Shown here: in pieces, positions 18,128 to 27,268 of the stretch
Position numbering within the stretch: the stretch's first letter is position 1
Layout: each line of letters opens with the position of its first letter
Assembly: GCA_025356435.1 (NCBI GenBank)
Contig: JANXSY010000173.1
Span: forward strand, 62,001-126,000
Source: Isosphaeraceae bacterium
GTDB taxonomy: Bacteria > Planctomycetota > Planctomycetia > Isosphaerales > Isosphaeraceae
Direction of reading: 5' to 3'
DNA length: 64,000 nucleotides
Position numbers and translations under genes: made by a program
The notes under the pieces: model-generated
What the model saw: only the letters and a program-made list of their open reading frames with translations
Told to the model about the DNA's origin: nothing
Databases searched by the model: none

Positions 18128-19552
18128 TCATTGAGGCGTCTTATTCAATTTGGCGAGGATTTTCTGCCATCGGGACTGTCGGTCGGTCTGAAGGGCGGCA
18201 ATCCGGTCTGTTAGAACTTGATGCACCCCAGCATTGGTTCTGGTCGGCTGGCGAGGCGAGGGCGGGTCGTCGACGACGGGAGCTGTCGATCTTTCCGGGT
18301 TAAAGGCCAGCGTCGGAGCTGCAGGCTCGATCGTGGTCGGAAGCGGGGCTATAGACTCGTTCGTCCGGCCATCCGAGGGCGGACCGGGAGGGAGGATCTG
18401 CGTGTTGGGTGCTGGCGCGGACTGAACTTCGCTGCGAATGCTTGCCTCGGCTTGGAGGGTCTGGAGTTCGTGGGTGATGCGCCGAACCTCGTCGAGTTCC
18501 TCGCGGAGGTCGATCATTTGCTCGCGATAGGCCGCGCCAAAGGTCTGAAACATCCCCATCATTGCTTGATGAAACTGCTCGAACATCTGTTGCTGCATCA
18601 AGCCAAACTGCTGGACCATTGGCTGCATAAGCGCCTGGATGAACTCGGCCTGACTCGTCGACCGACTGTCGAGCGCCTGATGAACTTGATGCTCAGGATA
18701 ATGCCATGTGGGCATCAAGGGTAAGGACGACGACGGAGGCGAGGATGGCACCCCAGCCGATCGGTCGAGCCTCGCGGGCGGGACCTCAGCCTGACGTCTC
18801 GCGATCGCCCGATTCGGAAACACGGGCCGAGTTACGCTTCGAGTCGCCGAGTCGATCTGGAACCTCAAGATATGCCGGCCGATCCGAAGCTCGTCGCCGT
18901 CATCGAGCCTCGCAAACCGAACGTGAATCTCATTCACGAACGTCCCGCCACGTCCCAGAAGGTCGACGACCCAGACTCCCTGCGCCGACCGAAGGAGGCT
19001 GCAATGGGCTTTAGAGACGTCGGAGTAGGGGAGTCGGACCCGGCATTCGGATGAGCTGCCCACGAGGGCGAGACCCTCTCCCAGGTGGATCGGCGGCTGT
19101 CGCCTGCCCTGATTAACAAACTCGATGGCGTAGCTCGACGTACTGTCGTCTCCGTCGGATGCCCCCCCCGGAAAAGTTGGCCTGCCGGCCTCCTGGCCGC
19201 TCTCCTCTCCATCGCTCCACCGGCCTATTTCATAGGGTCCGATGAATATCGAGCGATCTGGGTCGAGCCAGTCCGATTCTTTCGTACCGTCGTCCCACTC
19301 TGTTCCGGTCCGACTGCCCAGGTCGATGCAGAAGAGTCGTCCTTTAACGACCTGGAGATAGGCGTGACGCCGGCTGACACGCCAATGATCGAGGAGGAGG
19401 TCAGTCGTCGGATGGCGGCCGATGACGACGAATGGCTGATGGAAGACGCGTCTAAGCGGTGCCACCCGGTCAGTCTCCCCCACTGACAGATGCAGCGGAC
19501 CCGCTGCGTTGCAGGCCTCGGTGAACAATTCGACGGAATATTTGCTCGTCAC
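18128..19552 (-). CDS. Double FHA-domain protein with coiled coil
   Basis: This 474-residue protein with a GTG start has two forkhead-associated domains. The first (about 35-110) has VIGRHPTTDLLLDHWRVSRRHAYL and DLGSRTGTEWDDG; the second (about 160-245) has ALVGSSSECRVRLPYSDVSKAHCSL and DLLGRGGTFVNEI. The G-R/S-S-R-x-H core for phosphothreonine binding is intact in domain 1, while domain 2 has GSSSE and SKAHC. A Gln/Met-rich helix (about 320-390, MVQQFGLMQQQMFEQF then LREELDEVRRITHELQTL) predicts a coiled coil; the tail is Pro/Thr-rich. It is probably a scaffold that reads Ser/Thr kinase signals. A paralogue is cut by the right window edge at 62927-64000. Confidence 0.88.
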   Translation of the reverse strand: MTSKYSVELFTEACNAAGPLHLSVGETDRVAPLRRVFHQPFVVIGRHPTTDLLLDHWRVSRRHAYLQVVKGRLFCIDLGSRTGTEWDDGTKESDWLDPDRSIFIGPYEIGRWSDGEESGQEAGRPTFPGGASDGDDSTSSYAIEFVNQGRRQPPIHLGEGLALVGSSSECRVRLPYSDVSKAHCSLLRSAQGVWVVDLLGRGGTFVNEIHVRFARLDDGDELRIGRHILRFQIDSATRSVTRPVFPNRAIARRQAEVPPARLDRSAGVPSSPPSSSLPLMPTWHYPEHQVHQALDSRSTSQAEFIQALMQPMVQQFGLMQQQMFEQFHQAMMGMFQTFGAAYREQMIDLREELDEVRRITHELQTLQAEASIRSEVQSAPAPNTQILPPGPPSDGRTNESIAPLPTTIEPAAPTLAFNPERSTAPVVDDPPSPRQPTRTNAGVHQVLTDRIAALQTDRQSRWQKILAKLNKTPQ

Positions 19553-19767
19553 GGGGGAGATCTCGGGGACTAGCGGGGTTTTGACCGCTCGTCTTTGAGT
19601 CGCGGCCCCGTTTCGCAGTCGGACGTCGGGGCAATTTGCATCCCCCTAGTATCCTCACCCCCCGAGTCAAAAAATGCAAATCGTCGGTCGAATTCGGGTC
19701 GTGAATTCTAACGAAATCGGACCGGAATCGATCCGCCCCGCTGATACGCGGGCTGTCGGCGGCGAAG

Positions 19768-21060
19768 TCATCTCGCGGCCGGGGAGGACGTGGCCCTATC
19801 CCTGCTCAACGAGGAATTCATTGTGATCCTGACGGAAAGCGCTCCAGATGGGTCTTTCGCCAGAGATACCGTCGCTCCGAGGCCTGCGGCCGGGCTATTC
19901 GAGGTGAGCTGATAATTGTCGTTGGATACGTCGGTGAAGCCGATCGTCGCGGTCGTCGTCGGGACCGAATGAATGTCGTTGCCAGCGAGGCCCCTCCATT
20001 TCGCCAACGAGATCATTGAGTTGCCCCCGTCGGCCGACTCCATGGCCATCAACGCATTGTTATCGCTGACCAATCCCGGCAGGCTATCCGCAGAGGCCTG
20101 AAGCGAGACGAGCCATCGGGGATTTGTATTCACGAGGATGTTATTGCTGACGTTTGTGTTGATCGATCCGTTCTGAAGGTTCAGCGCCGAGCCCCACTTA
20201 GAATTGGCGGCCATGATGACCGTGTTGTTCGTCACCGTATCGTTCGTCGACGGGCCGGAGGAATCCTCTTGGAATAGCGAAATCCCGGAGTGATGGTTGT
20301 TGTAGAGGAGGTTGTTACTGATTACGGAGTTCCGTACGCCGTCGAGATTGATGGCCGAACCACCATGTACGCCGTTATCGAAGATGACGTTCCCGGTTAT
20401 CGACGCCCCTGTAATGATCCCGGTCCCACCTTGGGAGGCGTCGCCGTTCATGTGGATTCCACAGCCGCGGTTGCCGAAGACGACGTTGTTCGCCACGGTG
20501 GGGTTCACCGCGCTATTGGACACGTAGATGCCGTGCTCCTTGGTCGAGTGCGAAGCGACGTTGTTCTGGATCAAGACGTTCGTGTCAAAACTGGTAAAGA
20601 TTCCCCAACGGCTGTTGCCGTCGGCGATGTTGTTCTGGATGACGACATGATCGCCGCCCGTCGATCGAATTCCGGCGCGACCCATACCCGTGACGGTGAA
20701 GCCCTGAATTGTAATCCAACTCCCGCCTTCGATATCGATGCCGTCCCTGGTTTTGGGGTTTTTCGTATTGATGATCGCCCCCGGCTCTCCGATGAAAGTG
20801 ATCGGCTTGCCGGGGAGTCCGCTCTTGGGCGTATCCCAGCCCATAACGAATCCGGCATATTTCCCGGACGCGACGTCCACTATATCGCCCGCGACCGCCA
20901 CATTCGCTGCTTTCTGGAGGGTCTTGTAAGGCGCAGCGGCAGTGCCGGTCCCCGAGTCGCTGCCCGTTGGCGAGACGAAGAGGGTGCTCAAGACTTGCCG
21001 TGTCTCAAGCGGTTCGAAAGTCCAGAAACGATGACGCTTGACACGGATCTTCGTGCGCAT
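19768..21060 (-). CDS. Surface right-handed beta-helix protein with LExR-type N-terminus
   Basis: The 430-residue protein begins with a basic stretch and FEPLETRQVLS (about 15-25), the N-terminal motif seen on many planctomycete exported proteins, followed by TLFVSPTGSDSGTGT. The body is a parallel beta-helix and matches the secreted protein at 6494-7747 turn by turn (GIFTSF, EHGIYVSNSAVNP, GCGIHMNGDASQGGTG, INLDGVRNSVISNN, SGISLFQEDSSGPSTN). The shared order means a gene duplication. The last about 25 residues (after SLAKDPSGAL) do not show the D-G-A-L/Y-E cap; another frame reads PSGSQ and then a stop, so a small frameshift near 19840 is possible. It is likely a polysaccharide-binding or processing protein on the cell surface. 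Confidence 0.87.
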   Translation of the reverse strand: MRTKIRVKRHRFWTFEPLETRQVLSTLFVSPTGSDSGTGTAAAPYKTLQKAANVAVAGDIVDVASGKYAGFVMGWDTPKSGLPGKPITFIGEPGAIINTKNPKTRDGIDIEGGSWITIQGFTVTGMGRAGIRSTGGDHVVIQNNIADGNSRWGIFTSFDTNVLIQNNVASHSTKEHGIYVSNSAVNPTVANNVVFGNRGCGIHMNGDASQGGTGIITGASITGNVIFDNGVHGGSAINLDGVRNSVISNNLLYNNHHSGISLFQEDSSGPSTNDTVTNNTVIMAANSKWGSALNLQNGSINTNVSNNILVNTNPRWLVSLQASADSLPGLVSDNNALMAMESADGGNSMISLAKWRGLAGNDIHSVPTTTATIGFTDVSNDNYQLTSNSPAAGLGATVSLAKDPSGALSVRITMNSSLSRDRATSSPAAR

Positions 21061-21346
21061 AGCGATGCTCCCACCAGAAGCCCGGAAGGGCGTTCCGTCT
21101 TAATCACAGATGCCGATAGCTCGAGGTGTTCATCCTCGACTTAATCTTGAGCGAACTCGCAGGGTCATATCACCGTCGATCGACCCACCATTTCAATCGT
21201 ACGTCGAAAAGTCGGGTTCCCGGCCGTTGGACCATTAAGATTTCCGAAAGGAAACACATCCAGTGATAAAAAGCATCGCTCCGGGTTTGAGACTGGAGGA
21301 TGCTTCCACATCGTTCGACAAGTTTCGACAGACAAATCGCTTCGGG

Positions 21347-22333
21347 TCAGCTCGCCTCGACGGTTCGTCTCAGCCCGTCCTCGAAGTCAACGACAGGTCG
21401 GTACCCGATCGCGGCGGTGATCCGTTCCAGACTCGCCTGAGAGTCGCGGACGTCTCCGGCCCGCGTCTCTCGGAACTCTGGCTCGATGGAGGTGCCGTAG
21501 ATGTTGTTTAAGGCCGCGACAAGGTCGAGCAAGCTGATTCGGCCGCCGGTGCCGACGTTATACGCCTCGCCCATGAGCGGTGATGGGTTCTTCATTGCCA
21601 GGAGGTTGGCCGTAACAGCATTGGCGACGTAAGTGAAGTCCCTCGTCTGCGTCCCGTCGCCGAAGATGACAGGCCGTTCACCCTGGCCCATTTTCTTAGA
21701 GAACACCGAAATCACGCCGCTGTATTGGCTCGACGGATCCTGCCTCGGCCCGAAAATATTGAAGTAGCGGAGGCTGACGGCGTCGAGGCCCATCGTTCGG
21801 GCATAGACGCGGACATAGTGCTCCCCCGCGAGCTTTCCCGCTGCATAGGGGCTCAATGGGCGAGGGAACATCCCCTCGTGCTTTGGCAGTTCCTCCGTAT
21901 CACCGTACGCGCTACTTGATGCGGCAAACATGACCCGTTTCGTCCCGGCCAGTCGGGCGGCCTCCAAGACATTCAGGGTCGTGGTCGGCCCAGACGCGTG
22001 AGATTCGAGCGGCTCTCGCACGGATCGAGGCACGCTCGGAATTGCCGCCTGGTGGAATACGTATTCTGCCCCTTCCATCGCATGTCTCGCGACATCGAAC
22101 GAGGAAAGGTCGCCCTCGAGCCATTCGAAACGGCCGTTCAGGTGGTCCAGGTTGGATCGACGGCCCGTCGCGAGGTTGTCAACGACTCGGACGGGACGAC
22201 CCTCCGCCAGGAGTGCCTCGACGAGATGCGACCCAATAAACCCGGCCCCGCCGGTGACAACCACTAAACCTGTCCCTGATCGCCCTTGCTGATCCATGTC
22301 CGAAGCCCCGCTTCCGTATTTGAGGTACGTCAC
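21347..22333 (-). CDS. NAD-dependent sugar epimerase/dehydratase (extended SDR)
   Basis: The 328-residue protein is an extended short-chain dehydrogenase: TGGAGFIGSHL (residues 27-37, NAD loop), VVDNLATGRRSNLDHL, the catalytic SSSAYGD, then SPYAAGKLAGEHY (Y-x3-K), RYFNIFGPRQDPSSQYSGVI and the C-terminal EFRETRAGDVRDSQAS. These match UDP-glucose/UDP-GlcNAc 4-epimerases (GalE/WbpP group). It would supply an epimerised UDP-sugar for surface glycan synthesis, in line with the glycosyltransferase operon 12 kb away. Either the ATG at 22333 or the one at 22297 (MDQQG) may be the start; the second sits nearer to the conserved fold. Confidence 0.92.
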   Translation of the reverse strand: MTYLKYGSGASDMDQQGRSGTGLVVVTGGAGFIGSHLVEALLAEGRPVRVVDNLATGRRSNLDHLNGRFEWLEGDLSSFDVARHAMEGAEYVFHQAAIPSVPRSVREPLESHASGPTTTLNVLEAARLAGTKRVMFAASSSAYGDTEELPKHEGMFPRPLSPYAAGKLAGEHYVRVYARTMGLDAVSLRYFNIFGPRQDPSSQYSGVISVFSKKMGQGERPVIFGDGTQTRDFTYVANAVTANLLAMKNPSPLMGEAYNVGTGGRISLLDLVAALNNIYGTSIEPEFRETRAGDVRDSQASLERITAAIGYRPVVDFEDGLRRTVEAS

Positions 22334-22677
22334 AGAATGAAGGCGTAAGAGTTAAGAATTTGGCTCGCGATGTGCATGTTACAAGATTGTTTCTATTATA
22401 GATGCACCGGGTTGCAAATCCGCGAAGTCGGTGGCCGCGCTAATGGGTGGTTCCCACTCAATTATCGACCCATTGATAACAAGCTAATACTTGTCGAATA
22501 GTACGATCTTTTTCTTTTTGTTTACAACTCTCGGGCATAAATACACGCCTCAGCCACTTAACGGTCAACTTTCCGGAGCATTCGCGTCGAATATGCATTA
22601 AGGTAATTATGGTCTAGGCACGCCGTCAGCATCTACTATTGAAAACTTGGAAGCCAAGGCCCGAAACGAGGCGGCTT
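22334..22677. other. Intergenic region between divergent genes
   Basis: This AT-rich gap separates the epimerase (minus strand) from the small protein gene (plus strand) and must hold both promoters. No hairpin, repeat or RNA gene was recognised. Confidence 0.5.
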
Positions 22678-23139
22678 ATGCTTGATATCATGAGCTTTAG
22701 GCGTGCAGACATCCGCACGAACCTTTCGGTCCACCTGGCCGACGGTCAGGCATGGCCTCTCCCCGATCGAGCCGCGACCGTCCACCCAGCTCATGTCTAC
22801 GAAGCGTTATTAGATTCAATCGTCGCGGCAGATGATCAGAACGAGATGCTTCGTGCCGAACTGGCGTTAGGTATTTATCTTATTGTCTCGAATTACGACC
22901 TTCCCCCCCTAATCCTCGGTGCCTTGCTCGAATTCCCCAAGAACGATCCGGGACTGACCCGACACCAGACGGAGTTGCACACGTTGGCCATGGAGCACAT
23001 TCGTGCTTATCGCCGTTCGAGCGATGCGTCGATTCTTCCCTTGCACGACCCTCTAATAGTTCGCCGTTTCGGAATCTTCGGTCGCGTTCGAGCATTGATG
23101 AGGACTTGGACGAAATTTCGAGACCGTCATTGTTTTTGA
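22678..23139 (+). CDS. Hypothetical protein
   Basis: I do not recognise this family. The ATG at 22678, preceded by GAGGCGG, is preferred to an in-frame TTG at 22639. The product has 153 residues, no signal peptide and no membrane helix. It reads as a compact, mostly helical protein (VYEALLDSIVAADDQNEMLRAE, LGIYLIVSNYDLPPLILGALLE, HTLAMEHIRAYRRSSD) with a basic C-terminal tail (RVRALMRTWTKFRD). The regular amino-acid use and lack of rare-codon runs suggest a true gene. It stands alone between a divergent epimerase and a convergent operon. Confidence 0.65.
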   Translation: MLDIMSFRRADIRTNLSVHLADGQAWPLPDRAATVHPAHVYEALLDSIVAADDQNEMLRAELALGIYLIVSNYDLPPLILGALLEFPKNDPGLTRHQTELHTLAMEHIRAYRRSSDASILPLHDPLIVRRFGIFGRVRALMRTWTKFRDRHCF

Positions 23140-23246
23140 ACCATTCTCTTTTTTATGTTGTTTTACTACGCGGCTATATTTACCAATGTACGTGCTTCCG
23201 ACCCGACGAAGGTCGTCCGTCGCTCCCTCTTCTGGCATCGAGACCT

Positions 23247-23969
23247 TCAAGACGGATCAGGCGTCTCGATGAGGCGACTTGATCGTCGCACTCCGAGGGC
23301 CATCGATGCGCCGATCGCAACCGACACCGCGATGAGCAAACGAGCCATCAGACGTGAGCCCGCAGATGTCGAGACCGGCCCCCCCGTGTCGTCACTGGCG
23401 AAGAAGATGGCCCCGCTCATTTCAAAGATAACTGCACCGAACAGGGCCCCAAGTAGGCCACCGGAAACAACACGACCGAAGCGAAATGTACCGCCGCCCA
23501 GGCCGACGGCTAGAGCAATCGCCGCCGTCACGCCCAAGCAGCCCCAAATAACGCCGTGCATGAAGAACGAAGGTATCAGGTCGATCGAGAATGAATCTCG
23601 GACCCGGTAGAAGATCGGGACTACTACATAGGAAGCGCCAAAGCCGACGACCGCCCCGCAGACCATCCCGAACAGACCGACCCGCACCCCCCGACGCGGC
23701 GACCCACTTGCCAGGCCGCCGACGATTCCTAAGGCCAGGCCCAGGCATCCACCGAAGACGCCATGCAGCCGAGCCACGGTCGATACCTCGGCCACCTGGA
23801 GTGTCTGCGACGTCGCGACGGTGCCTGGTGTCCCCATCGTCATCACGACTCGCTTTTCCGCCTCCACCCACATCGGTTTCGTCTCTCCGATGAGCCAGGC
23901 GGCCAGGCCGGCGGCGGTCGCGGCCGAAAGAGTCCAAGCCCATAGCCGGCGCGAGTCGTTCGAGGTCAT
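23247..23969 (-). CDS. Multi-pass membrane protein of unknown function
   Basis: This 240-residue protein has five or six hydrophobic helices (AWTLSAATAAGLAAWLIG, GVFGGCLGLALGIVGGLAS, GLFGMVCGAVVGFGASYVVVP, MHGVIWGCLGVTAAIALAVGLG, GGLLGALFGAVIFEMSGAIFF, ARLLIAVSVAIGASMALG) rich in Gly. A periplasmic-type loop lies at about residues 30-65. No known family is apparent. Its start overlaps the stop of the large FG-GAP/ASPIC gene by 4 bases, so it is co-translated with it and is the last gene of cassette A. The paralogous cassette at 31-36 kb has no equivalent. Confidence 0.8.
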   Translation of the reverse strand: MTSNDSRRLWAWTLSAATAAGLAAWLIGETKPMWVEAEKRVVMTMGTPGTVATSQTLQVAEVSTVARLHGVFGGCLGLALGIVGGLASGSPRRGVRVGLFGMVCGAVVGFGASYVVVPIFYRVRDSFSIDLIPSFFMHGVIWGCLGVTAAIALAVGLGGGTFRFGRVVSGGLLGALFGAVIFEMSGAIFFASDDTGGPVSTSAGSRLMARLLIAVSVAIGASMALGVRRSSRLIETPDPS

Positions 23970-26944
23970 GGAGATACCTTCTTCCCTTGGATATTATGCC
24001 CGGCCCCTTGCAACCGAATGGGAGCCGGTTCGCCCTCGATCAGACGATACGCCTGATCGCCAGTCAACGGGCCGTATCGGTCGACGCGGCCTGAAGGCCA
24101 GCGGACTTCAACCCCTTCAACTCCGGCTTCCCTGCCCAGGCCGAAGTGAAGCCGAGGATCGGAACTCGACTGGAAGCTGCCGCCCCCATAGCGCCAGGCA
24201 CGACGCTCACGCCCCCCAGCCTTGACCGTGACGACCGCACCGACGCCGTCGCGATTCGACCTCGTCCCTTGGAGTCCGAACGTGATGAAATGGCTCGGCG
24301 CCGATCGGTTGTGCAAGAAGGCCAGGGGGCTTTTCTGGGGAACGAGAATCGCGTCGACACGGCCGTCATTGTCTAGATCGCCCGCCGCCAAGGCCCGCGA
24401 AACGCGAGGCACGGTCCAGGGAGCCCCCGCCGCCGCCGTGGCGTCGGTCAGACGACCGTCTTCGCCACCAATCATGAGCAGTGTCGGCATATCATAGGGA
24501 TAATCGGGCCTGTCGTCGTTGACGTGACCATCCGCCGTAGCAAGGTCGAGATAACCATCATTGTTGGCATCGAAGAGGATAATCCCGAACCCAAGCAGAA
24601 AGCGGCTCGGTCCGGCAAGGCCGATCGAAGCGGTCTGGTCTCCGAACATGCCACCACCGAGGTTGCGGAAGAACGTGGTCGACTCGCCGTAGAAATTGGT
24701 GACGAGCAGGTCGATCCGGCCGTCACCATCAAGGTCGCCGCAGGCCGTCCCCATCCCGGCCTGGAACGCGCCGCCGGCGTTGCAGGCGACGCCGTTTGAG
24801 GTTCCCATCTCTTCGAACTTCATGCCGCCGAGGTTGTGCCAGAGGTAGTTGGCCGTCGTGTCGTTGGCGACGAAGAGGTCGACCAGGCCGTCGTTGTCGA
24901 CATCGGCCGCGACGACACCCAGGCCCCGGCCCTCCTTATCGACGATCCCAGCTTCCGCTGTCACGTCGACGAATCGCCCGGCATCGTTGCGAAAGAGGTG
25001 ATCGGGTAGGGCGGAGAAGAGGCGGGGTGTGCAGTAGTTATATTTCTGATCAGGTTCACTCCGCCCGGTGGCTGGGCTGGAGGTGACGCGGTTGCAGAGC
25101 AGGGGATGCTCGGCGTCGAACGGGAGGTAATGACAGACGTATAGGTCGAGGTCACCGTCGTTGTCGAGGTCGGCGAACGCAGCCGACGTCGGCCAGTCGC
25201 GATCCCCGCCCAGGCCGGCCTTCTCGGTGACGTCTTCGAAGGTTCCGTCGCCCCGGTTTCGATACAGGACATAGCCGTGCCATCGGGTGAGAAAGAGGTC
25301 GGGATGGCCATCGTTGTCGATGTCACCGACGGTGACGCCGTGCCCGAAGCCGCGAGGCATCTGCGCGATCCCCGACCGTTCGGTCGCGTCCTCGAAAGTG
25401 CCGTCGCCCCGATTGCGGAACAGGCGATCGCCGGTATTGGGCTGGTCGGCCCTGGGCGGGAACACGCCCCCCTGGACCACATAGACGTCCATCCAGCCGT
25501 CGCCGTCGTAGTCGAGCACGCCGACCCCGCCGCCGGTCGTCTCGGGGATCATCCGGAGCGGCGAGCGGCCGTTATCGTAGACGAACCGCAGGCCAGCGAC
25601 GTCGGCATCGTCGGCGAACCGGGGCACGGCCGCCGTGACTTGCGGTGCGATCGGACTCGCGCCTCTCGCAACGACCTTCAGGTGAGGGCCGACGTCGGAG
25701 AGAAGGTCAACGAGTCTCGCGCCTGAGGAGGGCAGGGGCGTCTCAGACGGTTTGCGGAGCCTCGCCAGAGCATCTCTGGCAGACCGGTCAGTGGGTGAGA
25801 ATGCCGACCGCAGGGTCCACCACCCCGTCGCCTCGAATCGCCGCCCCAGTGATTCCGATAGGCGCCCCAACTCCGAGAAGAGAGGCGGGGTGATCTTGCC
25901 GTCAATCAGGTAGCGATAACGGTCCTTGGCCGCGTCGAGTTCTGACTTGCGACGGCGGTAGTCCCGCGCCTGATCACGCTGGCCGCCGTCCCACATCAGG
26001 GTCGCCAGTCGATCGAAGGCCTGCGTCTCGCCGGGGACGAGGGCGATCAACCGTTCGAGCGCGAGCCGCTCCGTCGTCAAGTCGCCTCGATGGGACGCGA
26101 GCCAGGCACGCAAGTCGAGCTGCTCGTCTTCAGTAAAAAGGTCGGCGGGCAGGTGAGTCACGGCCATCCGCGCCTCGGCAAGGTCGTCAACTGCCCTGGC
26201 CCGGTCGAGCCGGGCACGCCAGACCGCCGGGTCTTCGGGCCGTCGCGAGGTGCAACGGCGGAGCCAGTCGGAGGCGACGTCGAACCGGCCATCCTGCATG
26301 GCAAGCCTCGCTCTCGCCAGCCAGACCCGGTCGTCTTCAGGAGCCAGTTCCGCCGCATGCTCGACCTCGGCACGGATGACTTCGACGAGGATCACGGCGT
26401 TGTCGACCCGCCAATGATTGCTCAACTCGACAACCGGGTCGTTCGCCGACCGCCATCCGTCCTCGATCAGCCGACGCACCGCATCGCGTCGACCTTCCCA
26501 ATAATAAAGCTCCGAGAGGGTGTGCCTGACCTCGTCCTGAGCACCGGGTCGTTTCCGCAAGGCTTCGAGGAGCGATTCGGCATCGGAGAATCGCCCCAGG
26601 TCACCCACCAACGTACGCGCATGGGCCAGGCCCGCACGGAGGAAGAACGGTGATGCGTCGTCCGTTCCGATGCGTGACCAGGTCGCCAGTGCAGATTGGA
26701 TGTCCCCAGCCGCGTGTTCGCACACGCCGAGACGATAGAGAACCTCGGGGTCGTTCGACCATCGCGAGGGAACCTGGTCGAGCCATCGCCTCGCCGCCTC
26801 AAACTGACGATCCCTGTCCATTAGCCGCTGAACCCGCTCCATCCCCTCCCTGTGACGCCAGCCGACAACGACACGCCACCCCCCCCAGACAGACGCGACG
26901 AGCGTCAGGGCCAGACAGGTGATCCAGGTTCGTCGACGGCTCAT
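23966..26944 (-). CDS. TPR/FG-GAP/ASPIC-UnbV (CRTAC1-like) protein, cassette A
   Basis: The ATG at 26944 is chosen because GGAGG lies 7 bases before it and MSRRRTWITCLALTLVASVWGGW forms a signal anchor; a frame open to 27061 would overlap the lipoprotein gene. The product has 992 residues. About 40-400 are TPR-like helices. Seven FG-GAP/VCBS-type calcium-binding loops follow (DYDGDGWMDVY, DIDNDGHPDLF, DLDNDGDLDLY, DVDNDGLVDLF, DLDGDGRIDLL, DANNDGYLDLA, DLDNDGRVDAI). The C-terminus is an ASPIC/UnbV domain (SNRDGVGAVVTVKAGG, GGGSFQSSSDPRLHFGLG, VEVRWPSGRVDRY). It is an exported, probably surface, beta-propeller protein. Function is unknown. Confidence 0.9.
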   Translation of the reverse strand: MSRRRTWITCLALTLVASVWGGWRVVVGWRHREGMERVQRLMDRDRQFEAARRWLDQVPSRWSNDPEVLYRLGVCEHAAGDIQSALATWSRIGTDDASPFFLRAGLAHARTLVGDLGRFSDAESLLEALRKRPGAQDEVRHTLSELYYWEGRRDAVRRLIEDGWRSANDPVVELSNHWRVDNAVILVEVIRAEVEHAAELAPEDDRVWLARARLAMQDGRFDVASDWLRRCTSRRPEDPAVWRARLDRARAVDDLAEARMAVTHLPADLFTEDEQLDLRAWLASHRGDLTTERLALERLIALVPGETQAFDRLATLMWDGGQRDQARDYRRRKSELDAAKDRYRYLIDGKITPPLFSELGRLSESLGRRFEATGWWTLRSAFSPTDRSARDALARLRKPSETPLPSSGARLVDLLSDVGPHLKVVARGASPIAPQVTAAVPRFADDADVAGLRFVYDNGRSPLRMIPETTGGGVGVLDYDGDGWMDVYVVQGGVFPPRADQPNTGDRLFRNRGDGTFEDATERSGIAQMPRGFGHGVTVGDIDNDGHPDLFLTRWHGYVLYRNRGDGTFEDVTEKAGLGGDRDWPTSAAFADLDNDGDLDLYVCHYLPFDAEHPLLCNRVTSSPATGRSEPDQKYNYCTPRLFSALPDHLFRNDAGRFVDVTAEAGIVDKEGRGLGVVAADVDNDGLVDLFVANDTTANYLWHNLGGMKFEEMGTSNGVACNAGGAFQAGMGTACGDLDGDGRIDLLVTNFYGESTTFFRNLGGGMFGDQTASIGLAGPSRFLLGFGIILFDANNDGYLDLATADGHVNDDRPDYPYDMPTLLMIGGEDGRLTDATAAAGAPWTVPRVSRALAAGDLDNDGRVDAILVPQKSPLAFLHNRSAPSHFITFGLQGTRSNRDGVGAVVTVKAGGRERRAWRYGGGSFQSSSDPRLHFGLGREAGVEGVEVRWPSGRVDRYGPLTGDQAYRLIEGEPAPIRLQGAGHNIQGKKVSP

Positions 26945-27017
26945 CACAATCCTCCAGCGCGCGAAAGCGGCCGAAACCTTGCGAGTTCCGGCCGCCCGTT
27001 CGATCATCGGCGACCAA

Positions 27018-27209
27018 TCAATTCTTCTTGGCCGCGCTCTTATCCATTCCCGAATTCGCATTTTTCATCATGTCGGCCGTATTCTTGCCAAAATCGGGAT
27101 TGTTCACGTCGGCAGCCTTCGCGGGAGCGTTGGGCTGCTCCTCGCCACCACAACCAGCGACCGATGCCGCCAGGAAGGCGACGAGAAAGGCATGACGAAA
27201 TCGGAACAC
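27018..27209 (-). CDS. Small lipoprotein, cassette A
   Basis: A GTG at 27209 with AGGAG about 10 bases upstream gives a 63-residue product. It has a basic head (VFRFRH), hydrophobic core (AFLVAFLAA) and lipobox SVAGC, so it should be lipid-anchored. The mature part is short, polar and disordered (GGEEQPNAPAKAADVNNPDF, ending SAAKKN). It lies between a DUF1559 pseudopilin-like gene and the TPR/ASPIC gene. The same order, with another tiny GCGG lipoprotein, recurs at 31-36 kb. Confidence 0.82.
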   Translation of the reverse strand: MFRFRHAFLVAFLAASVAGCGGEEQPNAPAKAADVNNPDFGKNTADMMKNANSGMDKSAAKKN

Positions 27210-27268
27210 TGGGTCGTCTCCTAGGGGGATATTTACATTCAGAGTCACTGAAGCAATGGTCAAGCCGA

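Noticed and set aside
20290-21144. A 284-residue plus-strand frame opposite the beta-helix gene
   Set aside because: It is the complement of a clear gene with a known fold and shows no domain of its own.
26945-27061. Longer start for the cassette A ASPIC gene at 27061
   Set aside because: It would overlap the lipoprotein gene by 44 bases and lose the signal anchor position; the ATG at 26944 has a strong ribosome site.
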